The position numbers and the translations under genes are program-made. A stretch of DNA of 14,772 nucleotides from Symbiodinium natans. Its lineage: Eukaryota; Sar; Dinophyceae; Suessiales; Symbiodiniaceae. Shown here piece by piece: positions 1-7,531 of this stretch. Below the pieces are notes generated by a model. The model saw nothing but the letters and a program-made list of their open reading frames with translations. It had not been told where the DNA came from and made no database searches. Where the stretch lies: the NCBI GenBank assembly GCA_905221605.1, contig CAJNDS010000064.1, positions 200,182-214,953 of the forward strand, given 5' to 3'. Numbering within the stretch: the first letter of the stretch is position 1; every line of letters starts with the position of its first letter.

Positions 1-130
1 GGAGTTTCGGAGCTCAAACGCTTAGAGATTTGAAGGGAGTTTAGGGGCCTGAAAATGCTTGGAAACTTTGAGGGGGTTGAGGAGCCTCAAACGCTTAGAG
101 ATTAGGGGCCTCAAAATGCTTAGAAACTGC
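1..130. repeat. Degenerate two-copy tandem duplication
   Basis: CTCAAACGCTTAGAGATT occurs at 13-30 and again at 86-103. It is followed in both copies by an AGGGGCCT(G/C)AAAATGCTT(G/A)GAAACT block, at 43-67 and 104-128. The second copy lacks about 12 bases (TGAAGGGAGTTT) between the two blocks, so the offset falls from 73 to 61. The array may continue to the left of the window. Confidence 0.75.
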
Positions 131-250
131 TCGCCCCGCGCTTCTGCCTGCGCTGCCCGCCCATGGGCGCAGCCCCTTAAAATAATATTACATAGATGTC
201 ACAAATATTCTTGATGCTGAATCGGAAAAACCCAAGGGGGATACCTTACT

Positions 251-304
251 AAACCCTAAACCCTAAACCCTTAACCCTTAAACCCTAAACCCTAAACCCT
301 AAAA
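251..304 (+). repeat. Interstitial telomeric repeat block, CCCTAAA type
   Basis: About seven near-perfect CCCTAAA units, with two CCCTTAA-type variants in the middle. This heptamer is the telomere repeat of land plants, many green algae, dinoflagellates and coccidian relatives. The C-rich strand reads 5' to 3' on the plus strand, as expected at a left chromosome end. Unique sequence lies on both sides, so this is an internal block and not the terminal telomere as sampled here. Confidence 0.85.
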
Positions 305-306
305 CT

Positions 307-330
307 TGTGGTGGTGGTGGTGGTGGTGGT
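307..330 (+). repeat. (GTG/GGT)n microsatellite
   Basis: Eight uninterrupted GTG triplets lie directly after the telomeric block. A short ACTGC-type pentamer repeat follows at 361-383. Confidence 0.9.
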
Positions 331-400
331 CATGCAACTGCCATACCATGCTGGGCTACACACTGCACTGCACTGCACACTGCCTTTTTTCTTCCGCTGC

Positions 401-793
401 TCATGCCCACTGGGTCAAACTGCTCGTGTAGCCAGCCGATGTCCTCTCAGCCCGGTCCCTGGCCTTCATTTCATCCCTCCTCCTCTTCCTCACCTCCTTC
501 TCGGCCTGGTACTTGATCTTCCACTTTAGCTTCAAGGCTGCCTTCCTCTCCTCTTGTTTCTTTCGCCTCGCCAGGTCCTTCTCTTTCTTCTCCTTCTCCC
601 TTCTCCTGTTCCTTTGTCGCCTTTTCTTTGCTGTTTCTTGTTCCCTGGTCCGGGTCCTCTTCTTACTCTTCTTCTGCTTCTTCGGCTGTTTCTTCGGCTG
701 CTTACCCTTGGCCTTCTTCTTCAAGTCCTTGGCTTTCTGCTTGGCCCTGTTCTTGGCCAGTTCCTCCGCCTTTGCAGCCTTCTTTGCTTCCAC
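401..793 (-). CDS. Lys/Arg/Glu-rich coiled-coil-like hypothetical protein, partial or exon
   Basis: This minus-strand frame of 130 codons is very basic, with about 36 Lys and 20 Arg. It has runs such as KKQPKKQPKKQKKSKK, followed by charged, helix-prone KEKKEKDLARRKKQEE. The pattern suits a nuclear or nucleolar, or cytoskeleton-binding, charged single-helix or coiled-coil segment, and nuclear-localisation-like clusters are obvious. Roughly 30 of the 36 Lys codons are AAG and many Arg codons are AGG. That bias argues for real coding, not a chance open frame. There is no ATG at the 5' end: the frame opens just after an in-frame TGA (794-796) with GTG, so it is best read as an internal or terminal exon, or a fragment that lost its start. 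It ends at TGA 401-403 after a non-repetitive tail ending SSLTQWA. No family assigned. Confidence 0.45.
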   Translation of the reverse strand: MEAKKAAKAEELAKNRAKQKAKDLKKKAKGKQPKKQPKKQKKSKKRTRTREQETAKKRRQRNRRREKEKKEKDLARRKKQEERKAALKLKWKIKYQAEKEVRKRRRDEMKARDRAERTSAGYTSSLTQWA

Positions 794-869
794 TCACTCT
801 CCAGCCCTGGGCTGCAGCTGGGAGCCATTCTGCCTTGAGACACTTTCAGGTTTGAGCCAGAGAGCTACA

Positions 870-950
870 TGACAGCAGGGGCCTGGGGATTGAACCAGGG
901 ACCTTTGGGGTGCAAGCCATGTGTGATTAACCACCACGCCACAGGCGGGC
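870..950 (-). mobile_element. tRNA-derived SINE-like head
   Basis: Read on the minus strand, TGGCGTGGTGG (941-931) matches an RNA polymerase III A box and GGTTCAATCCC (896-886) matches the B box GGTTCRANNCC. From the first base of the A box to the first base of the B box is 45 bases, within one base of a true tRNA. The anticodon arm has decayed to about three pairs and the acceptor stem does not close, so it is not a functional tRNA gene. A body would continue toward 800. No poly(A) tail or target-site duplication is evident. The 5' side abuts the pyrimidine tract. Confidence 0.6.
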
Positions 951-1318
951 CTTACCCCCCCTCCCTCCCCCCTCCCTCCCCCCTCCCTCCCCTCCCTCCC
1001 CCCCCCCCCCCCCTCCCTCCGCCTCCCCCCCCCCCCCCCCCCCCCCCCCCCTCCCCCTCCCCCCTCCCCTCCCCCCTCCCCCCTCCCTCCCCCTCCCCCC
1101 TCCCCCCCTCCCTCCCCCCTCCCTCCCCCCTCCCTCCCCCCTCCCTCCCCCCTCCCTCCCCCCTCCCTCCCCCCTCCCTCCCCCCTCCCTCCCCCCTCCC
1201 CCCCCTCCCCCCCCTCCCTCCCCCCTCCCTCCCCCCTCCCCTCCCCTCCTCCCCCCTCCCCCCCTCCCCTCCCCCCTCCCTCCCTCCTCCCTCCCCCTCC
1301 CCCGCCCTCCCCCTCCCC
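951..1318. repeat. Polypyrimidine tract with 11-base CCCTCCCCCCT-type unit
   Basis: After CTTA at 951-954 the tract is C and T only, apart from two single G bases (at about 1021 and 1304). At 1100-1200 T residues alternate after 3 and 6 C bases, giving an 11-base period. Homopolymer C runs occur near 1000-1050. The minus strand is GGGAGGG-rich, which is strongly quadruplex-prone, and the plus strand could form i-motifs. The long proline-rich and glycine/arginine-rich frames here are open only because the repeat contains no stop codon. They are not annotated as genes. Confidence 0.9.
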
Positions 1319-1858
1319 TAAACCCTAAGAACAAAAAAAAAACTGTACCCTAAACCCGAAAAACCCTAAGCCCTAAAAACCATTGAGCCTTACCCTAAAC
1401 CCTCTAACTGGACTCTAAACCCGAAAACTCTAAACCCCAAAAATCCCTACACCCTAAACCCTAAAAACCCCCAAACCCGAAACCCTTGTCCCTAAAACAC
1501 CCTAACCCCTAAACACCCCTGAGCCCTAAGCCCTAAGAAACCATCAACCCTAAAATGTCCTAAACCCCAAAAACCCTTAAACCCTCAACCCTAAAAAACA
1601 CTGAGCCCTACACCCTAAAAAACCCTAAACCCTAAAACCCCTTAAGCCCTAAACCTTAAAATCCCCCAAACCCGAAACCTTAAAGAATCTTAAGCCCTAA
1701 ACCCTAAAAAACCCTAAACCCTGAACCTTAAAAGCCATAAACCCTAAAAATCCCAAGCCCTAAACCCGAAAAATAACCTTAGCCCTCAACACTAAAAACC
1801 CAAAACCCTAAACCCCAAAAACCCCCTCGACCCTAAATCCTACAAATCCATCTAAACC
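1317..1858 (+). repeat. Long decayed telomere-like (CCCTAAA)n tract
   Basis: About 540 bases are dominated by CCCTAAA and its variants CCCTAAAAA, CCCGAAA, CCCCAAAAA, AGCCCTAA and ACCCTTAA, at irregular spacing. The orientation matches the clean block at 251-304. The divergence suggests an old interstitial telomeric or subtelomeric array that decays into unique sequence near 1860. Confidence 0.85.
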
Positions 1859-2238
1859 TCAGGGATTTAAATTTAAGAGGCTTCCTAGCTAACATTGACG
1901 ATGAAACAGGAATTGTCTGTGAATCATGGATTCCGGGGTGTCCGGACTCGCCCCGCGGCTACTCCCAACACGAAACCTCACCCATTCCCAACACGCCGGC
2001 GCCCAACACACCCCAGTTGCACACGCCACACATGCCTAGGTGTCAGAGTGAGGCATGTCGGCAGACCGCCCGGCCTTTTGGAATAGTGTGCTGCGCGGAA
2101 GTTTTCCTGAATCAAGAGACAAGAGAAGCCTCTGCAAAAGCGAACATGCGCACAAAGGACTTCGCATAAATGCTTCGGCACTGCACTTAACACCGCAGCA
2201 GTCACACGAAGTCTCCGTCTTGCAGGCGAGTATCACTC
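1859..2238. other. No confident gene; CCCAACAC-rich segment
   Basis: CCCAACAC-type motifs recur irregularly at about 1968-2030. A minus-strand frame over 2036-2320 is open, but I cannot distinguish it from chance. I see no promoter or RNA gene. Confidence 0.4.
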
Positions 2239-2589
2239 TCAAGTACCCTCCGTCATGAGCACATAGTCGGATGGAAGTATCTTGCACTGTTGCACGACGT
2301 TGAAGGCCATACCTCGACACGAGAAGCGCCCCAAGGGCACCAACCTCGAAGGCCTAAACACGAAGACAAAGCTGCAGAGGCTGCTGCCTTTGTAGAGTCT
2401 GAGTATGTCTGAGAAAGTGGAGCCAGCCCTGAAAGAACATGAAAACCACGGCAACCAGCAGCCAACGGCAGGCAAGCGTCGGCTTCTGACTGACAGAGAG
2501 CGCCTCACGTGATCAGCGTCAGCAGGCGAGATGACGCGAAACGTCGCTGAGATCAGCACTGCGGGATAAATCTGCGTGAACTTCGGCAT
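2239..2589 (-). CDS. Hypothetical protein or exon, 116 aa
   Basis: Reading from ATG at 2589 to TGA at 2239 gives 116 residues beginning MPKFTQIYPAVLISATFRV. The frame stays open upstream to 2634, where a TAG closes it, so the ATG choice is uncertain. Codons favour C or G at the third position, and G-starting codons are common. The protein mixes short hydrophobic strands (AVLISATFRVIS, CSFVFVF) with basic segments and ends VLMTEGT. I recognise no domain or signal peptide. The base before the usual -3 purine context is poor, so it may be an exon and not a complete gene. It lies on the same strand as most other coding-like segments here. Confidence 0.3.
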   Translation of the reverse strand: MPKFTQIYPAVLISATFRVISPADADHVRRSLSVRSRRLPAVGCWLPWFSCSFRAGSTFSDILRLYKGSSLCSFVFVFRPSRLVPLGRFSCRGMAFNVVQQCKILPSDYVLMTEGT

Positions 2590-2690
2590 GAAGACCTGAG
2601 TGGGCTGAGCCAAAGTTTGGCCAAGGGGTTTCACACCTCTCTACGAAGAGCACTCTCAGACTGAGAGACTACCCTTTGCATTTTGCAAAC

Positions 2691-2722
2691 AGTTACTTGA
2701 GTTACTTATTGAGTTACTTATC
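2691..2722 (+). repeat. AGTTACTT(ATTG) short tandem repeat, 3 copies
   Basis: AGTTACTTG, AGTTACTTATTG and AGTTACTTATC follow one another head to tail, with a 9-12 base period. Confidence 0.8.
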
Positions 2723-2880
2723 TTACTTTGCTTTGAGGCAGGGAGGGCGCGCTCTGAGCGGTCCAAGCGCCCTGCGAAGCCGAAGCCATCGATGGGGGCG
2801 CCCAGGCCAGGCCAGAAGGGAGGAGCCCGGGATCGGGTCGTGGCCTCTCAGTTCCCGAGAATCAACTCACAGTACAGTGG

Positions 2881-2904
2881 CTCAACAAAAGCCTCAACAA
2901 AAGG
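2881..2904 (+). repeat. CTCAACAAAAG(C/G) 12-base tandem duplication
   Basis: Two adjacent 12-base copies differ only at the last base. A partial CTGCTCAATAC follows. Confidence 0.85.
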
Positions 2905-3034
2905 CTGCTCAATACTTCAAGGGCTTCGCCCAAGGAGTTTAGGCTCCGGGCATATGACTCAAGCATATGGTGCGCCAGGCTCGAAATCGTCAGGCCAGCA
3001 TGGTGTCCCAGCCACTCCTACACGGAACAGAATT

Positions 3035-3123
3035 ATGTGGGGTTTTCGAAAATAGGGGTAAGGACTACATAGAATTTGGTGCTTTTAAGGAGTTACCCCC
3101 CAATTTTCGGAAATCCCCCATGT
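3035..3123. mobile_element. Compact hairpin, MITE-like or small-RNA-precursor-like
   Basis: The arm at 3035-3061 (GGGGTTTTCGAAAATAGGGG core) pairs with 3093-3123 (CCCCCCAATTTTCGGAAATC core). The stem has about 24-27 base pairs including a few G-T pairs, one two-base bulge and one or two one-base bulges. The loop is 31 bases (3062-3092). The size would suit either a minimal foldback transposable element or a hairpin RNA precursor. No clear target-site duplication is visible and there is no coding content. Confidence 0.55.
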
Positions 3124-3344
3124 GTAGCAAGTAAGCCCGAACATCCCTCGCTCAATATCGATCACTCCTGGAGATGCATCCATCGGAAACCGCAGGTCCG
3201 CGGGCCTCCAAAGGTTTGCTAGGCTTTTGTGCTTAGGGTTTAGACAGTTTAGAGAAGAGTTTGAGAGAAGAGCCTTCCCACTCCCTGGTTTGTGGCTTGT
3301 GCATGAGTGTGTTTCTCTGAGTAGACAGGCTTTTTTTTGGCACG

Positions 3345-3505
3345 CTTCCGCAAAACAGTGCCTGTCCGCGACAACTTTCCACATCACCTTTCCGCAAGAG
3401 CTTTCCGCAACGAGCTTCGAAATGGCTTCCGCAAATCCCATCCCGATCATTCCGCAAGAGCCTCAGTCGTGTGGAGGCTTCCGCGAGAGCTTTCCGCGAG
3501 GACAA
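3345..3505 (+). repeat. Degenerate 12-13 base minisatellite, CTTTCCGCAAGAG type
   Basis: TTCCGC cores start at about 3346, 3390, 3403, 3427, 3450, 3479 and 3491. Decayed cores (GTCCGC, TTCCAC, TTCGAA, ATCCGA) occupy intermediate positions 3364, 3377, 3416 and 3503. In the best part (3364-3416) the spacing is exactly 13 bases. Frames on both strands are open across it for 100-190 codons, which the repeat itself can explain. Confidence 0.65.
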
Positions 3506-3616
3506 TCCGAACGTACAGGGGTTTCTTGTCAGCATGTTCATTTGTGGGCAGGTCGATATTTTCCAGGGACATCCTTGCTGATGTTCGTTTCCTCCAGTCC
3601 GTCTCGTCTGCTACCA

Positions 3617-4021
3617 TCACACAGACCGCTGGACTCGTTTTACATTTCTCTTTGGGGATTCCATGATGTGAGTCCGGCCCGAAGCCTGCAGGTCATGATG
3701 CAGGGAGAGCGTGAGGTCTCCCTTCAGGGTGGTACATCGAAGTCTTTCGATACCGCGATGAATGCTACTTATGTTGCATCCGAATACATCCGAATCGAAC
3801 GCTGACATATCGCCACCGATGCGAAAGCACTTGGAAATCATGTTTTTCGTCTGCAAGGTTTGAGCTTGCAAAGGCAGCCCAGAAGCGACAACAAGGGCCA
3901 AGCTAGATTCCCACCATTGAGGCAGAACATGTGGTGTCCGGTGGTAACACAGCTTGAACAGACAAACAGCCCAAGCCCTCTCTACATATGCCCAAAATGG
4001 ACCCCGCCCACCTAGAAGCAT
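3617..4021 (-). CDS. Hypothetical protein or exon, 134 aa
   Basis: The frame runs from ATG at 4021 to TGA at 3617 and is open upstream to 4087. Composition is protein-like: it starts MLLGGRGPFWAYVERAWAV and continues with an aromatic-rich LCYHRTPHVLPQWWE, a hydrophobic SSLALVVASGLPLQ, then KNMISKCFRIGGDMSAFDSD and a basic tail ending KRVQRSV. CATCCGAATA is duplicated on the plus strand at about 3778-3797 and lies inside the frame. I recognise no family. A plus-strand frame (3227-3805) overlaps it but passes through the TTCCGC repeat and is less convincing. This could be an exon of a larger minus-strand gene. Confidence 0.3.
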   Translation of the reverse strand: MLLGGRGPFWAYVERAWAVCLFKLCYHRTPHVLPQWWESSLALVVASGLPLQAQTLQTKNMISKCFRIGGDMSAFDSDVFGCNISSIHRGIERLRCTTLKGDLTLSLHHDLQASGRTHIMESPKRNVKRVQRSV

Positions 4022-4126
4022 TCCACGCAAGCTCGGAGGCTTGGGACATCGAGCTCGGGCGACATGGAGCCGAGAGTCCGTGATCACCAGCCTCGAGTCC
4101 CAAATGTGCTCAGAAGAAAAGCAAGC

Positions 4127-4160
4127 CCCCTCAACCCTAAAGGCCCTAAACCCTAAATTT
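4127..4160 (+). repeat. Short interstitial telomere-like block
   Basis: CCCTCAACCCTAAAGGCCCT followed by AAACCCTAAATTTAAAG. It holds two or three CCCTAAA-type units in the same orientation as the blocks at 251-304 and 1317-1858, far from them. Confidence 0.7.
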
Positions 4161-4296
4161 AAAGCCTAAAGCACGCGGATCCTCTCGCTGCCACCGCGGT
4201 GCAGAGAGGTGTAATCGAATGGGTCGGTAAAATGTCCCACGCAGTTTAGCCTCAGCCAGCAAGCCCTCCTTATCAGGAAACCACGATACTGACACT

Positions 4297-5160
4297 TTAA
4301 CCGAGACACTTCCACTCCCAAATGAGTTCTTCATCTGGGAGTATGATGTCCTCTTTCGCCGTGAGTCCGAAAATCTCGGCGATGCCCAAAGACGCAGCCT
4401 GGCGCTCAGTCAAGTGCAGCACTAGTTTGGTGAACAACAACTCGTTGGAGACAAACCAGGGCATGCGCTCGAAGACCGCGCGTCTTTTTGGCTTCGATCA
4501 TCTCGCTCATGGCCTCAGTTGAGGAACAGCAAAGAGAAAGCTCCTGGTCTGCAGAAAATGAAAGCTGCAACAAGAAGTGTGCAAAAGCAAAGGGTGCTCA
4601 AAGCGTCTGGCACGGTAGGCCACCACAGCCTCGCCGTTCGTGCGCCGGATTTGGAGGAGCCCATGCTCTCCTCCAAAAACATCGCACTTCAGCTCATTGC
4701 TAACGTAGCAATGCAGGCAATGCACGTGGCCCAAGTCTTCGAGGGCCTGGAGTCCATGATAACAAATTCCTACAAGGCAGGAGTAAGGCGAGCGCCTCGC
4801 ACTGACACGGTACCTCTTCGCCAAGGGTCTCTGCACCACGTCCTGTCTTTAAGAAAGTCTCTTTGTGCGCAACCCGCGACCCCTCCCATGTCTCGCAGGT
4901 GGGTACATACAGTTCAGTGGAAGTGGATTGAAGGTCAGTCATACATCAGCACATTATCGCACAGCTGCAGATGTTGGATGGCAAGCCACCGGATCCAGTC
5001 CGCCCAGATCGGTTTCAGCGGCATGTCCATTTGGACATACACGGCCTGCGAGGGCTTTTGGACATCGTGACAACGTGGCTTCAGCATATTTCATAAGCCC
5101 ACACGCCTTGCCGACGAAGAACATGTCCAGCCGGAGATCCGTTCCGCCAAAGAAGTGCGG
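4297..5160 (-). pseudogene. Broken minus-strand coding region, or several unresolved exons
   Basis: Reading leftward on the minus strand, protein-like segments appear in changing frames. One spans 5087-4935, starting MLKPRCHDVQKPSQAVYVQM and including IWADWIRWLAIQHL, ending in TGA. A second spans about 4920-4765 (VPTCETWEGSRVAHKETF; a GTAG tract follows). A third spans about 4765-4560 (GLQALEDLGHVHCLHCYV, then NGEAVVAYRARRFEHP). A fourth spans 4497-4297, with ATG 4464, MPWFVSNELLFTKLVLHL, ending in IWEWKCLG and TAA. A short MSEMIEAKKT segment at about 4507-4475 reads naturally into the fourth if one base is shifted near 4480. The segments use G-starting, C/G-ending codons. They fit either a decayed gene or exons separated by short introns. 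CTGCAG tracts (for example near 4550) could be acceptors. No family recognised. Confidence 0.35.
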
Positions 5161-5170
5161 GCAAATACTG

Positions 5171-6557
5171 GGAGACCAAGTTGCAGTCTCTCACTGTGAA
5201 GCTTCTGAAGCAAGGAGCTCAGTTAAGGTGCTAAGACGGTGACAACCCAAGTCCAGTCGGCGGTGTTCTGGACAGCTGGATAACTCGATTAGTGTCGGTT
5301 GTGACCTGACGAAGACCACAGAAAGACAAGTAGATGGCTAATGCTCGCATCTGCTGGGCAGTGCGATTGCTAATGCTTGGTGCTTTAACACTCCGTGTTG
5401 GTAGTGGACCATCTTTAAAGAACACATAATTAAACATGTGAAGAAGCAGAACCTAAATATCAACAGTCATACGAATCTTTTTAACATTCCGAAGACAGAC
5501 AACGACTGTTTTCACACGATGAAGCATTCAGTAAGCAGGGCTCTGCCTGAATTAATGCAAGTGCACCGACTGGCAACCCGGAGTATCCGCAGCGTTTGCG
5601 TTGGCAGCAACTTGAACAGCGGCAGCAAACATGATGGAAGCATTCGTTTTTTGAATCAGGGAATTTGTTCCGGATTAATGATGCCGTGAAGCCATGAAGT
5701 ATGATGCTTGTTCAGCAGCCCGATATGTGTGAGACAAGGTTGCTGGGTTCAAATCCGACATGCTTGTTCGAAAGAATATGGAAAATGGTGTTTGCTCACA
5801 GCTTCGCGTCGATTACATTCGAAACTTCAAGCACCATATCAGCAAGGGCATAACGCAGGGTGTGGCAGACGGATATTGTTGGATCTATGGCAGAGTCAGG
5901 GCTTCAGGATGTACAGCGGGCATGGGGTGGGGGGATGAAAGCACGTTGGCTAGAGCAGCGCACGGCAACAAGCCAGCGGTACTGGCGAGACGCAGGGTCT
6001 GATGATTGCGTGGTGCTTCCTTGCCCCAGTATGAGGAGCTCTCACCTTTCGGCCTCCGTCGAATCCTGGACTCGAGCGGCCGACTAGTGCACCCGACGTC
6101 TCTCGCCTGAACTCAGTGATGAGAAGTGAAGAACTTTCGCCCGCTCTGCCTCTTCGCCTTCTCATATCCCTCGGTCTCTTTGACACAGGCGACTGCGCCA
6201 CGCAAGAGCAAAAAATGCTGGCAGGGTTCTCGCCTGGATATGAACGAAAGCGGATCGTCTGACCCAGCAACTCCAGCAGCGTCTGGAAAACCCCCGAGGC
6301 CATCCCCGGGCCAGATCACATACAATGATCCACATCGACTCCCCCGATTCTTAACACAGAAAGTACTCAGCAAGCGAAACTCGAAAAGATAAGGCACAGG
6401 TTTCCGAAAGTGTCGAGACAAGCACTAGGGCACCAAAAATATGAGGCCTACGTCTCCAAAACAGTGCCAGTATAGTCTATAGTTATGAGTTATGAGCCCA
6501 GAACAGCAATCGATTGCTGAGGTTCGAGCACACAGGCACTGCAGCTCCGAGCGCAGC
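5171..6557. other. No confident gene
   Basis: Bases 5390-5560 are AT-richer than their surroundings. ATGCTTGTTC is repeated directly at 5704-5713 and 5760-5769, around a B-box-like GGTTCAAATCC (5746-5756). Several 75-117 codon frames overlap on both strands at 5860-6420. Most lack an ATG at the open end and none is clearly favoured. AGTTATGAGTTATGAG at 6482-6497 is a short 7-base duplication. Confidence 0.4.
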
Positions 6558-7141
6558 TTAAAGTAGACGTAGGACAGTAAGCAGCCCGGAACCTGAACAT
6601 TGAGCCACCACATGTGGGCCATGTATGCAAGGGCACAAATACCATCGTCCCGGGTCATGAGAGAAATAGCCGGCTGCTATCAAGCTCTTCTTACTCGGCC
6701 TTTTTTCATGCCACTCCAGCCAGCGCCTATGCAGCACATGCTCATACCACTTCAAAGTCCAAGGTGCGAGGAGGTAAAACATAAACCTGCCCGAGTCATG
6801 GATTCAAAAAAGCTCTCGCTTGCCATGCTTCTTCGTGCTTGAGGCTTGTGGAGGCAGCCGCTGCAAACGCCCTCTTGAAAGCCAGCTGCGATACGAGACC
6901 GAATCATCTCTAATGACTCTAATCCCAGTCTCGCCCAAGCCTCGAGAAGCTCGCACGCATGATGTCCTCGGACAAGGCTCGTCGGCCATTCAAAGCACAG
7001 ACACTGGGTTTTGGCCCAAGCTTTTTGAAGGGATCCTGCGGGAAACCTTGGCACCTGCTCGCACGAAGCCAAGCATTCACAGATTTGTGCAGGCGCAAGA
7101 TTCCGGAAGCAGCCACTCCAGAAGCGCCAGCCCGAATGCAT
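6558..7141 (-). pseudogene. Minus-strand coding-like region with an internal stop, two overlapping frames
   Basis: Frame A runs from ATG 7141 to TGA 6752 and encodes 129 residues. It starts MHSGWRFWSGCFRNL, is rich in Cys (CECLASC, CSGC) and contains a helix-like ELLEAWARLGLESLEMIRS. Frame B ends at TAA 6558 and begins with ATG 6782 (MFYLLAPWTLKWYEHVLHRR, then WLEWHEKRPSKKSLIAAGYF). Upstream of that ATG, frame B stays open through IHDSGRF to an in-frame TGA at 6806-6804. Beyond that stop the same frame is again open to 6989, ending KKHGKRELF. This looks like one coding frame interrupted by a stop, or two exons that join out of frame A. The aromatic and basic content of frame B is unlike the antisense frames. 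No family recognised. Confidence 0.35.
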
Positions 7142-7303
7142 AGAGAGCAACCTGAGGGCGTCAAAGAGTCACGGCAAACTGCGCTGAGGGAGGCGCTCTG
7201 AGGCGTAGAGGGCTCCTAGACACTGCTACCCGGTCCCACTCCGGAAGCATGGAATCAGCTACACTCTCACGCACTCGAACCCGGACGTGATCATCACGTA
7301 AAA

Positions 7304-7531
7304 ATGGCCTCTGCGACGTTCTTCGCAAATTTTGCTAAGGCTTCGGCAGACAGCAGAAAGCTCCAGAGGCTGTGGCGCTGCGTTTCCTCTGAAGCCCCCA
7401 AGTCTAGCGCAGCTCTCGACAGCGCAGAGGGCAGCACACGCTTCGCGCAGATCTTTGCGGATCTTTGCACATCTTTGCACCAGATGGACTATGAAATCCT
7501 TGAACTTTCCTCTTGCTGCAAGTGCGAGTGA
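7304..7531 (+). CDS. Hypothetical small protein, 75 aa
   Basis: This is one of the few plus-strand frames with a true ATG in a favourable context (AAAATGGCC). It encodes 75 residues starting MASATFFANFAKASADSRKL and ending LELSSCCKCE. The codons look ordinary, with many G-starting ones. The frame runs through a 10-base triplication (7451-7480), which encodes part of FAQIFADLCTSLHQ. No domain, signal peptide or membrane helix is evident. An overlapping plus frame (7332-7610) and a minus frame (7259-7480) are also open, so the call is weak. Confidence 0.25.
   Translation: MASATFFANFAKASADSRKLQRLWRCVSSEAPKSSAALDSAEGSTRFAQIFADLCTSLHQMDYEILELSSCCKCE
7451..7480 (+). repeat. ATCTTTGC(AC/GG) 10-base tandem triplication
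   Basis: Three adjacent decamers: ATCTTTGCGG, ATCTTTGCAC and ATCTTTGCAC. Confidence 0.9.

Larger units (their letters stand above)
2590..3344. other. No confident gene
   Basis: Apart from the short repeats and hairpin listed separately, this stretch holds only short frames without convincing composition. The heptamer GCATATG is duplicated at about 2949-2970. A single telomere-like TTAGGGTTTAG lies at about 3233-3243. Confidence 0.4.

Noticed and set aside
869-1334. Long proline-rich (plus) and glycine/arginine-rich (minus) frames
   Set aside because: They are translations of the C/T tract, whose 11-base unit has no stop codon in any frame. They carry no independent evidence of coding.
3227-3805. 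192-codon plus-strand frame
   Set aside because: It opens without an ATG and crosses the TTCCGC repeat. The overlapping minus frame (3617-4021) is more protein-like.
5704-5769. tRNA-like segment with B box GGTTCAAATCC
   Set aside because: The B box fits and AAGTATG/CATGCTT could pair as an acceptor stem. However, the T stem has only 3 of 5 pairs, the length is short and no A box is convincing. Kept only as a note with its 10-base direct repeat.
6069-6087. CTCGAGCGGCCGACTAGT resembling a cloning polylinker
   Set aside because: The NotI-like site is imperfect and no vector sequence continues on either side. Coincidence of restriction-site-like hexamers is more likely than contamination.
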